The notes beneath the pieces were generated by a model that was not told the origin of the DNA, ran no database searches, and worked only from the letters and a program-made list of their open reading frames with translations. From NCBI RefSeq assembly GCF_000341085.1, contig NZ_ANBA01000014.1:1-64000 (forward strand): DNA of 64,000 bases, given 5' to 3'. This DNA comes from Nocardiopsis ganjiahuensis DSM 45031. GTDB taxonomy: Bacteria; Actinomycetota; Actinomycetes; Streptosporangiales; Streptosporangiaceae. The position numbers and the translations under genes were made by a program. Positions 32,589 through 39,211 of the stretch are shown here, piece after piece. How positions within the stretch are numbered: position 1 is the stretch's first letter; each line of letters begins with the position of its first letter.

Positions 32589-32948
32589 GGCGAAGGCGGA
32601 ACACTCGTCGCCGCCCTCGCCCGGGGCGAGGGGGCCCACGTCATCGAGGCCGCCCACCGCAACGTGGGCGCCGCCCGACGCGCGGGTGCGGCCTGTGCCC
32701 TGGAGCTGGCCCGCCCCGGGGCGATGGAGGACGTATGGCTGACCACCACCGACGCCGACACCCTGGTTCCTGCGCACCGGACAGCCGTGCAGTTGGACCT
32801 GGCCCGAACGGCGGACGTGGTGGCAGGCACCGCGGAGGTGCGGGACTGGTCGGAACACCCGCCCTGGCCGGCCGAACGCTTCGCCCGTTCCTACCCGGTC
32901 GCACGGGCGCGTGAGCACCCCCGTGTGCACGGTGCCAACCTCGGCCAG
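32589..32948 (+). pseudogene. remnant of a family 2 glycosyltransferase
   Basis: The frame gives HVIEAAHRNVGAARRAGAACAL, then VWLTTTDADTLVPAH, TADVVAGTAEVRDWSEHPP and HPRVHGANLG. These are the core strings of GT-A glycosyltransferases that accompany NodS-like methyltransferases (RNVGAAR, TTDADS.VP, VVAGTV.V, HVHGANLG). Both ends are missing: the start has been fused to the methyltransferase remnant and the C-terminal half is absent. The two therefore look like what remains of a deleted polar-lipid or nodulation-type sugar cluster just outside the gvp operon. Confidence 0.6.
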
Positions 32949-32989
32949 GTGCACCTCGCGGGTCGTCGGGGGCGATCACCTGGGAGGGC

Positions 32990-33499
32990 TCAGCGGTCGG
33001 GGCCGCCCCCGTTCCGGGGTAGCAGCGAACCGAGAGGTCCCAGATCCAGGTTGAGGTCGTCCACCGTCAGGTCGTAGCGCTCACGGAGCTCGGTCATCCG
33101 CTCCTCCAGCAGCATGAGCGTCACTCCGATGCGCTCCTCCTGTTCGTCGCTGAGGTCGCCCTGCTCGACCCGGCGCAGCGCCTGCCGTTCCATGAGCTGG
33201 CGCACGAGCTCGACCACGGTGAGGATCAGTTTGATCAGGTCGCGTTCGACGGTGTCGGGATCGGTCGCGATCCGCTGGCGCAGGCTGCGGTCTCCGGCGC
33301 CGGAGGCACGGGAGACCCCGTGGGGCTCGGAGCGCGGGTGCGGCACGGTTCCGTCCAGAGCCTGCTGGAGGCGGTCCAGGAGCCGGGGCCCAGCGCCGTC
33401 CTCCTGCCAGCTCTCGTCGTCGAGGTCGTACACGTAGCCCTCCCGGGGCTCTTCGTAAGCCTCACGGGGAGGTTCCGTCTCCCGGTGTTCCTCGTTCAT
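32990..33499 (-). CDS. gvpK: gas vesicle protein GvpK
   Basis: This 169-residue protein matches GvpK: DPDTVERDLIKLILTVVELVRQLMERQALRRVEQGDLSDEQEERIG and DLNLDLGPLGSLL are its conserved core. GvpK is needed for vesicle assembly and is encoded last in the cluster, as in Streptomyces. An acidic N-terminal stretch of about 70 residues precedes the core. The ATG at 33499 overlaps the gvpS stop by 4 bp. Confidence 0.93.
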   Translation of the reverse strand: MNEEHRETEPPREAYEEPREGYVYDLDDESWQEDGAGPRLLDRLQQALDGTVPHPRSEPHGVSRASGAGDRSLRQRIATDPDTVERDLIKLILTVVELVRQLMERQALRRVEQGDLSDEQEERIGVTLMLLEERMTELRERYDLTVDDLNLDLGPLGSLLPRNGGGPDR

Positions 33500-33813
33500 G
33501 TCCGTTCCCTCCCCGCGACGCCCCTGACCGGGTGGCCGTGCTCCCAGGGCGAGGGCACGTCCTCGTTGATCGACGAGACCAGGGCGCGTAGTGAGACGCG
33601 CACCAGGTCGACGTCGGCGATGGAGATGGTGAGGTCCCCGGTGATGACCACCCCCGCGCCCAGGACGCGGTCGAGCAGGTCGACCAGGGAGATGTCACGG
33701 TCCGCCGGCGGGTGGTCGTCGTCCGGCCGCCGCGCCAGGTTGCTGGTGTTCTCGGGGATCCCGGTGAAGCTCCCCTCGTGTTCGGGGAAACCGGAGAAGC
33801 CGTCGGAGCTCAT
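33496..33813 (-). CDS. gvpS: GvpA-like gas vesicle protein GvpS
   Basis: This 105-residue protein contains a GvpA-type fold: ISLVDLLDRVLGAGVVITGDLTISIADVDLVRVSLRALVSSI, with the helix-strand-strand-helix pattern of the shell subunit. Its position between gvpL and gvpK identifies it as GvpS, a minor shell or tip component. Both ends overlap neighbours by 4 bp. Confidence 0.9.
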   Translation of the reverse strand: MSSDGFSGFPEHEGSFTGIPENTSNLARRPDDDHPPADRDISLVDLLDRVLGAGVVITGDLTISIADVDLVRVSLRALVSSINEDVPSPWEHGHPVRGVAGRERT

Positions 33814-34625
33814 ACCCGGTCTCCGTCGGGTTCGCGGGATCCGGAGGGCTCGGCGGAGGCGAAGGAGTACGGGGCCCAGGGCCCGGAAACCTCGACCCTG
33901 GTGCCGGCCGGCGCTCGGTCCTGAAGCCGCCGGGCCTCGGTCAGGAAGGGTTCCACGTCTTCTGCCGCGACGAGGTAGGCCAGGTTCATGACGTTCTCAC
34001 CCGGCACCCCGGCCAGGGAGGAGTCCTGCGGACGGTGCTGGGCGCGGGCCCGCGCCCACGCCGTCAGCGCGGCGTCGGTGCTCTCGCACAGGTCTGCGGC
34101 GACCCGCCAGGTGTCGTCCTGGCGCTCGCGCTGCTCACGGCGCCTGCGCAGGTAGGCCTTGCCCGGACTCTCTCCGGGGTCGGGCTGCGGGGGCGCTTCC
34201 ACCGCCGCGGCGCGCTCAGCGGGGTCGGCGTAGACCTTGACGCTGTACTCCGTCCGGCCTGACAGCCGTCTCAGCACGGCGTCGAACATCGCGTGGTCCT
34301 GCCGCAGGACCTCGCGCACGCGGTCCTCGTTCCGGTACACCGTGGCCAGCCGCAGCGGGACGGTCGTGGCGGTGTTCGCCAGGGCCTCGACCACCGAGTG
34401 GTGGGCCCGAGCCGTCTCCTCCAGCCAGCGCAGGTCCTCCAGGTTGGCCCGGAGCGCGTCCTCGTCGAACTCGTTCAGCGGCACGGTGCTGACCACAGCC
34501 ACCAGACCGTCCTCCTCGACCGGGTGGACCGGGTGCCGACCCACCCCCCTGACCTTGCCGAGCTCCCCGGACGGGAGCGGCCGGGTCACGGCGTACACGT
34601 AGCTGGCCTGTTCCGGCTGGCTCAC
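33810..34625 (-). CDS. gvpL: GvpL/GvpF-family gas vesicle protein
   Basis: This 271-residue accessory protein begins QASYVYAVTRPLP and has DEDALRANLEDLRWLEETARAHHSVVEALANTATTVPLRLATVYRNEDRVREVL, the GvpL/GvpF core, then EYSVKVYAD and ENVMNLAYLVAAEDVEPF. These proteins interact with GvpA during assembly. It sits in the gvpL position (after gvpJ) and is about 28 residues longer than the gvpF copy in the same cluster. Confidence 0.9.
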   Translation of the reverse strand: MSQPEQASYVYAVTRPLPSGELGKVRGVGRHPVHPVEEDGLVAVVSTVPLNEFDEDALRANLEDLRWLEETARAHHSVVEALANTATTVPLRLATVYRNEDRVREVLRQDHAMFDAVLRRLSGRTEYSVKVYADPAERAAAVEAPPQPDPGESPGKAYLRRRREQRERQDDTWRVAADLCESTDAALTAWARARAQHRPQDSSLAGVPGENVMNLAYLVAAEDVEPFLTEARRLQDRAPAGTRVEVSGPWAPYSFASAEPSGSREPDGDRV

Positions 34626-35059
34626 TACTCCTCCTCGGCGGTGCGCGGGCCCGGTGCCCTCTCACGGCTGTCGGCCTCCGACCCTGTCTCCGGGAGGTCT
34701 CGGCCCTGCTTCTCGAGCTCGGGCGAGCGGTGCTGTTCCAAGGCGGCGATGCGCTCACGCAACCGGCGGTTCTCCTCGGCCAGTTCCTCGTCACCCCGGC
34801 TCATGGCCTTGGAGGACAGCGCGGGGTCGTGTTCCCACCAGTCGATTCCCATCTCCTTGGCCTTGTCCACGGATGCCACGAGCAGGCGGAGCTTGATGGT
34901 GAGGAGTTCGATGTCGAGCAGGTTGATCTTGATGTCACCCGCGATGACGATGCCCTTGTCCAGGACCCTTTCCAGGACGTCGGCCAGACTCGCCGAGGAC
35001 GAACCACCCCGGGGGCGCACCTCCTGCCGATGACTCCGCCAGGGCGTCGGTTCCGTCAC
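34625..35059 (-). CDS. gvpJ: GvpA-like gas vesicle protein GvpJ
   Basis: This 144-residue GvpA homologue reads SLADVLERVLDKGIVIAGDIKINLLDIELLTIKLRLLVASVDKAKEMGIDWWE, the shell fold followed by the IDWWE end seen in GvpJ. A charged helical tail (EELAEENRRLRERIAALEQ) follows, typical of a coiled coil. The stop shares one base with the gvpL start. Confidence 0.92.
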   Translation of the reverse strand: MTEPTPWRSHRQEVRPRGGSSSASLADVLERVLDKGIVIAGDIKINLLDIELLTIKLRLLVASVDKAKEMGIDWWEHDPALSSKAMSRGDEELAEENRRLRERIAALEQHRSPELEKQGRDLPETGSEADSRERAPGPRTAEEE

Positions 35060-35115
35060 GTATGCCTCCTGGTAACTCCATCACTCGGTCCGGCAGGGGG
35101 CGGGCAGGGGTGGAT

Positions 35116-36207
35116 TCAGCGCTTCTCGTCTGCTTCGGGCTCGTCGTCCTCGTAGCCCTCGTCAGCCTCCTCGTCGTAGTCCTCCTGCTCTTCCTCGCCC
35201 TCCCCGGGTTCCTGGTCCTCCTCCTCGTCGTACTGATCGTCCTCGTAGCCCTCGTCAGCCTCCTCGGGCTCCTCGGGCTCTTGGTCCTCCTCGCCCTCCT
35301 CAGGCTCCTCGGGTTCCTGGTCCTCCCCGCCTTCCTCGGGTTCCTGCTCCTCCTCGACGGCGTCCTCGTGGGAGCGGACCACCTCGCTGTCGCGAATCTC
35401 CCCGCGCCATCCCTCCAGGTCGCCGGCCTCCTCCTCGCTGAGCATCATGATGTGGCGGCGGTACTGCTTGAGCTCCAGACGCAGGCGCCGGCCCTGGGCG
35501 CGCCAGAGGTTGCCGGTGCGCTCGAAGAACCCCTGGGGCGAGTACTCGGTGACCAGGAGGACCCGGGTGAGGTTCTCGCCGAGGGGGTGGAAGGTGACCA
35601 CACCCCTGGTGGTGCCTTTCGCGCCCTCGCTCGTCCAGGCGATCCGCTGATCCTGGACCTGTTCGGTGACGGTGCCCTTCCAGTTGCGGCTGGACCAGAA
35701 GATCTTCGCCCGCCACTGAGTGGTGGTCTCGTCCTCCTGTTCGACACTCTCCACCCGGTGGGCGAACTCGCCGAAGTCGGTGAACCGGCTCCACTGGTTG
35801 TAGGCCACGCGCACGGGCACACCGACGTCGATGTCCTCGACGATGTTGGTGGCCTTGTTGCCTCCGCTCCCCCCACCGCTGCCGCCCCCGCCGGTCAGCG
35901 CGCTGAAGGCATTCTTGGCCTTGTCCTTGACCCCTTGACCCGCGGCGGCCATGACGCCCTTGACCGGGCCCTCGCCCTCGGAGAGCTTCTCGGCACCCTT
36001 GGCCAGGGCACCGCCGGAGCCGCCCTCGCCGGTCATGCGCTCGACGGTCTGACCGAGCTTTCGGGAAGCGCCGTTCACCACGTCGCGCGCCTTGACGGAG
36101 AGGTAGTCCTGGAGGGCGTCGGCCAGTTTGGACGTGCCTTCGTTGCGGTCCGCGGCTTCCCGCAGTTTGGCGAGGGGGCCGCGCTCCCCGTCCTCACTCG
36201 CGCTCAT
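35116..36207 (-). CDS. gvpZ: GvpZ: SRPBCC-domain gas vesicle protein with an acidic tail
   Basis: This 363-residue protein holds a START/SRPBCC (cyclase/coenzyme Q-binding-like) domain at about residues 119-252, with VEDIDVGVPVRVAYNQWSRFTDFGEFA and RIAWTSEGAKGTTRGVVTFHPL. The first 110 residues are helical and Gly-rich. The last 88 residues are an exceptionally acidic tail of Glu, Asp, Pro and Tyr with repeats of EEDQEPEEPEE. The order gvpY-gvpZ-gvpJ identifies it. The start at 36207 overlaps gvpY by 14 bp; the frame continues open upstream only by chance. A role in vesicle assembly is inferred. Confidence 0.85.
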   Translation of the reverse strand: MSASEDGERGPLAKLREAADRNEGTSKLADALQDYLSVKARDVVNGASRKLGQTVERMTGEGGSGGALAKGAEKLSEGEGPVKGVMAAAGQGVKDKAKNAFSALTGGGGSGGGSGGNKATNIVEDIDVGVPVRVAYNQWSRFTDFGEFAHRVESVEQEDETTTQWRAKIFWSSRNWKGTVTEQVQDQRIAWTSEGAKGTTRGVVTFHPLGENLTRVLLVTEYSPQGFFERTGNLWRAQGRRLRLELKQYRRHIMMLSEEEAGDLEGWRGEIRDSEVVRSHEDAVEEEQEPEEGGEDQEPEEPEEGEEDQEPEEPEEADEGYEDDQYDEEEDQEPGEGEEEQEDYDEEADEGYEDDEPEADEKR

Positions 36208-36841
36208 CGTCCTGCTCCTGCTTCTTCGCACTCGTCCGCTTGCGGGTGGTGGTCTTGCGCGTGCCGCTCCGTGATCCGCTCGACGTGCTCTTGGCGGCGG
36301 ATGAGCTCCGGCGCGAGGACTGCTTGGTCTCGGAGCTCTTGGCCCGGCTGCGGCGCTTCCGTGCCGAGGGCTCGGGTTCCGGTTCGGGCTCCTCCTCGGA
36401 ATCGTCTTCGGGTTCGGGCTTCTCCTCGGCCTCGGGCTCGGGTTCGGGCTTCTCCCCGGCTTCGCCCTCGGGTTCGGGCTTCTCCTCGGCTTCGTCCGAC
36501 TCAGGCTCTTCGGTACCGCCGGTCCCGGTCGCGGCCTCGGTGAGGTTCGCGGTCCGTTCGGTGAGGGCGTCGGCCATGTTCTCGGCCCACTTGGCCACGA
36601 TCTTGTTGACTGCGTCCCGGGCCCCGGTGAGTAGTTGCTCGCGGGTCTGTTCGCCCAGCTCACTCACGATCGGCAACTCGGCGACCTCCTTGCGCAGACC
36701 GCTCACCAGGTCCTGCGGCTTGATCTTCAGTTTCTTCGCGCCGAAGAACATGCCCAGCGCGAGTGCGAGCTTGAATTTTTTTCGGCGCCCCAGGACGTAG
36801 CCGCCAATGGCGGCCAACACGATCTTCGCGGCGTTGCTCAT
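36194..36841 (-). CDS. gvpY: GvpY: membrane-associated gas vesicle protein with charged tail
   Basis: This 215-residue protein starts with a hydrophobic helix (IVLAAIGGYVLG) and basic KKFKLALALGMFFGAKKLKIKP, then a helical PQDLVSGLRKEVAELPIVSELGEQTREQLLTG domain. A Glu/Pro-rich stretch of repeats (EKPEPEPEAEEKPEPE, about residues 115-164) is followed by a Ser/Lys/Arg-rich basic tail. Position identifies it as GvpY of the Streptomyces-type cluster; the biochemical role is not established. The opposite charges of this tail and the GvpZ tail suggest the two may contact each other. Confidence 0.82.
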   Translation of the reverse strand: MSNAAKIVLAAIGGYVLGRRKKFKLALALGMFFGAKKLKIKPQDLVSGLRKEVAELPIVSELGEQTREQLLTGARDAVNKIVAKWAENMADALTERTANLTEAATGTGGTEEPESDEAEEKPEPEGEAGEKPEPEPEAEEKPEPEDDSEEEPEPEPEPSARKRRSRAKSSETKQSSRRSSSAAKSTSSGSRSGTRKTTTRKRTSAKKQEQDDERE

Positions 36842-36856
36842 GATTCGTCCCCCGTC

Positions 36857-37102
36857 TCATTCACCGTCCTGGGGTTGCCCGGGCTCGGACAACCGCGACA
36901 GGAGTTCGTCCTCGGCACGGTCGAACTCCTCCTCGGAAATCTCGCCGGAATCCACTTTCTCGGCGAGCTCGGCCAACCTCTGTCGGATCACGGAGGGGTC
37001 GTAGAGTTCTCGTTCGGCGCTGTCCAGAACCTGTTGCGCCGTCCATTCGACGAAATGAACCGGCGCGAGTGGGGCGGTGAGGATCGCCTTGAGCAGTCCC
37101 AT
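36857..37102 (-). CDS. gvpG: gas vesicle protein GvpG
   Basis: This 81-residue protein is a clear GvpG: MGLLKAILTAPLAPVHFVEW at the start and ERELYDPSVIRQRLAELAEKVDSGEISEEEFDRAEDELLSRL as the helical core. GvpG is a small assembly factor. Spacing to gvpF (34 bp) and gvpY (15 bp) is short, in line with one transcript. Confidence 0.93.
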   Translation of the reverse strand: MGLLKAILTAPLAPVHFVEWTAQQVLDSAERELYDPSVIRQRLAELAEKVDSGEISEEEFDRAEDELLSRLSEPGQPQDGE

Positions 37103-37136
37103 ATGGCTCTCGTCCCTTTCCGGAGGTGGGCGGATG

Positions 37137-37868
37137 TCATTCGTCCGGGTCGTCGACGAAGCTGTAGGGGGGAAGCGGGCCGTTCAGCTGGAACTCCATG
37201 AGAGGCCCGAAGGAGCGGCGCAGCCCGTCCACCTCGGATTCGACCTCCTTCATGCGCTCTCGGGGGACCAGAAGGGAGAGATTGGCCAGGCTGGTGCCGA
37301 CAGGAGGGCCCGTGACCACGCGTTCGGCCAGAGCGGCCAGCGGAGGCGTGACGAGGTCGGCGTGGTGGCGTTCGAGGTCCTCCAACGCGTGCGCGACCTG
37401 TTCTCCGAAGGCCATGCGGTCGGGCGGACTGCCCCCGCCCGCCGCCACCAGCCGCTCGTTGGCCTGACGGAGCTCCGGGTCCTCTGTGAGCACGGCCCGC
37501 AGAGCGGCCTCCTCGACGTGGGAGACCTTGACGTTGAACTCGACGCGCCCCTCCAACCGGTCGAGCAGCTCCTCGTAACGCTGCCTGCCCCGTTCCAGTT
37601 CCGACGTGACCTCGGCGTCGTCCGGCGCCACCGCGCCGAAGCGCATGGGCAGGACCGCTCCCCGTTCCCCCAGGAACATCAGGACGTCGTGGTGGGCGCT
37701 GAGGTCGCGTCGTTTGGGGAGCAGGCCCTCAGGTGCGGTGCTCACCACCGCAGCGAGGTCTCCCGAGCGGACCAGGCGGATCTCGCCCGGGGGGTCTCCC
37801 ACTCCGCCGAGGGCGGACGGGTCCGGGGCCGACGTGCTCCGGACGATGCCGTAGACGTAGGTGCTCAC
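37137..37868 (-). CDS. gvpF: gas vesicle protein GvpF
   Basis: This 243-residue protein is the second GvpL/GvpF-family member, starting STYVYGIVRSTSAPD and containing LPKRRDLSAHHDVLMFLGERGAVLPMRFGAVAPDDAEV and RVEFNVKVSHVEE. GvpF binds the shell protein and helps start assembly. Its start overlaps the gvpA stop by 4 bp, which favours translation in fixed ratio with the shell protein. Confidence 0.93.
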   Translation of the reverse strand: MSTYVYGIVRSTSAPDPSALGGVGDPPGEIRLVRSGDLAAVVSTAPEGLLPKRRDLSAHHDVLMFLGERGAVLPMRFGAVAPDDAEVTSELERGRQRYEELLDRLEGRVEFNVKVSHVEEAALRAVLTEDPELRQANERLVAAGGGSPPDRMAFGEQVAHALEDLERHHADLVTPPLAALAERVVTGPPVGTSLANLSLLVPRERMKEVESEVDGLRRSFGPLMEFQLNGPLPPYSFVDDPDE

Positions 37869-38329
37869 TTCTCGGCCCCTCTGCTGGAACCGGACGCGCT
37901 CCTGCGCTTGCGGGGACGGTCCGCCTCGTCCGTATCACGCTGCTTGGGGGCTGCGGCCTCCTTCTCCTTGCCCTCGCGTTCGTCCTCGCGCCCCTGTTCG
38001 AAGGAGCCGGTGATGGCTTCCTTCGCGCCGCTCAGCGCCCCCTTGGTCTTGTTGTGCGCGCCCTTCTGGGTCGCGCTGTCGAGCATGTCCGGCAACCCCG
38101 CGCCTCCGCTGGCGGACAGGTCCAGGCGGTTACAGGCCTCGGCGAAGCGCAGGTAGGTGTCGACGCTCGCCACGACGACGCGGATGTCGATGGTGATGAG
38201 TTCGATCCCGACGACACTGACCCGGGCGAAGACATCGATCACCAGCCCCTTGTCGAGGATCAGGTCGAGGACCTCGTACAGGTTGCCGGAGCGTCCTCCC
38301 GAGCCTGAGGACTGCTGCATGACGGTCAT
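37865..38329 (-). CDS. gvpA: major gas vesicle shell protein GvpA (C-terminally extended)
   Basis: This 154-residue protein carries the GvpA shell fold at about residues 16-72: LYEVLDLILDKGLVIDVFARVSVVGIELITIDIRVVVASVDTYLRFAEACNRL. GvpA subunits polymerise into the ribs of a hollow gas-filled shell. Unlike the 70-residue GvpA of cyanobacteria, it continues for some 80 residues rich in Lys, Arg, Glu and Ala, similar to the longer actinomycete form. Whether the extension lies outside the shell is unknown. Confidence 0.93.
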   Translation of the reverse strand: MTVMQQSSGSGGRSGNLYEVLDLILDKGLVIDVFARVSVVGIELITIDIRVVVASVDTYLRFAEACNRLDLSASGGAGLPDMLDSATQKGAHNKTKGALSGAKEAITGSFEQGREDEREGKEKEAAAPKQRDTDEADRPRKRRSASGSSRGAEK

Positions 38330-38407
38330 GGGGGTTGCCTCCTGTCGGTTTTCCTTGGCTGTTCGGTTTCGGCGGTTGACCAGGAGCGGGCCACGCGGTG
38401 GGTCGTC

Positions 38408-38719
38408 TCAGGAGCCGTTGGCCCGGCCACGGGTGTAGCGGTCGGTCCTGCGGTACGAGACCAGGGAGCCGTCCTCGTCGACCTCCAGGGCGTAGGTGGC
38501 CAGCAAGCTGACGGTGTCGGGTATCCGCCGAAGTTCCAGGGTTTCCAGGTTCAGGGTCCAGCCCTCACCCGACTTCTCCATGCCGGAGACGCACTCGACC
38601 TCGATGCCGGTGAGTTCCTCGAACTGCTCCTGGGCCTTGCGCAGGCGTTCGGCAGGGGAGGGGCGTTCGGTGGACCGGCGCCGGGGTGCGGGCTTTTCGG
38701 TGCGCTGCTCGTTGCCCAT
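38408..38719 (-). CDS. gvpO: gas vesicle protein GvpO
   Basis: This 103-residue protein is GvpO: PAERLRKAQEQFEELTGIEVECVSGMEKSGEGWTLNLETLELRRIPDTVSLLATYALEVDEDGSLVSYRRTDRYTRGR. GvpO leads the cluster in Streptomyces and is required for vesicle formation in haloarchaea. The first gene of the operon, it faces a 490-bp gap, so its promoter and leader must lie there. Confidence 0.93.
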   Translation of the reverse strand: MGNEQRTEKPAPRRRSTERPSPAERLRKAQEQFEELTGIEVECVSGMEKSGEGWTLNLETLELRRIPDTVSLLATYALEVDEDGSLVSYRRTDRYTRGRANGS

Positions 38720-39040
38720 GAGGTCAGAACCCTTACGAGAGACACGGGGGACGGAACTGTCCCTCTCCCAAGACGTATCTCCTCCGGTGGCTCACCTGAA
38801 TGCGGCGGAGGCAAAGAAGGGCACATGGACGGCAAACTCTGGAGAGCCGGTGTTTGCGTTGTCCGGTGTCAGAGAACTCTGAGTGTGTGAGGGAATTTCT
38901 GATCTTTGGCGCCTTGCGATCGGCAGTCCGGACAAGGAAGCCCACCGGTGGGTAGCACCTGGGAGAAAAAAAGAAAAAACGACGTCAGCCCTTGTCAAAT
39001 CACTGGCAAAATATAACTTGATCGACGAAGGAGGGCCACT

Positions 39041-39076
39041 TTGAGTGCTCGTTCGTTCCCTTGGGGTGATGTGTGA
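39041..39076 (+). CDS. possible 11-residue leader peptide on the plus strand
   Basis: TTG at 39041 is preceded by GAAGGAGGG at optimal distance and opens the frame SARSFPWGDV ending at TGA 39076. A TATAAC box at 39012-39017 stands in front. A second frame starts at GTG 39045 but runs on through the Tex terminator and is not credible. The peptide matches no known leader that I recognise; this may be a small RNA or a chance signal. Confidence 0.3.
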   Translation: MSARSFPWGDV

Positions 39077-39112
39077 GGATGGTGTGGAAGACGGGCGGAG
39101 AAGGGCGGCACG

Positions 39113-39142
39113 AAAAACGGAGGGGGCCCAGGCCCCCTCCGT
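39113..39142 (-). terminator. intrinsic terminator of the tex gene
   Basis: ACGGAGGGGGCC (39117-39128) pairs over 12 bp with 39131-39142. In the minus-strand transcript a run of five U follows (AAAAA at 39113-39117 on the plus strand). The position is 70 bp after the tex stop. Confidence 0.85.
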
Positions 39143-39211
39143 CGCTCACAGCTCTCCCACCGGTCTCTCACCCGTGGCATTCAGCCGTGTTCTCACGCCC
39201 GTGGGCGAGTT

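Larger units (their letters stand above)
38720..39211. promoter_or_regulatory. gvp upstream regulatory region
   Basis: This 490-bp gap carries several signals. TCAGAG-AA-CTCTGA (38869-38882) is a palindrome and TTGTCCGG/CCGGACAA an 8-bp inverted repeat 61 bp apart (38859-38866, 38928-38935). A TTGACA-like minus-strand element lies at 38993-38998, but its -10 partner is poor. An A-rich run covers 38966-38979, and small hairpins are possible near 38740-38770 and 38781-38811. The exact gvp promoter is not identifiable by eye. Confidence 0.5.

Noticed and set aside
32469..33077. intact 202-codon gene before gvpK
   Set aside because: Only its middle resembles a protein family; its start is a methyltransferase in the wrong frame and its end runs antisense into gvpK.
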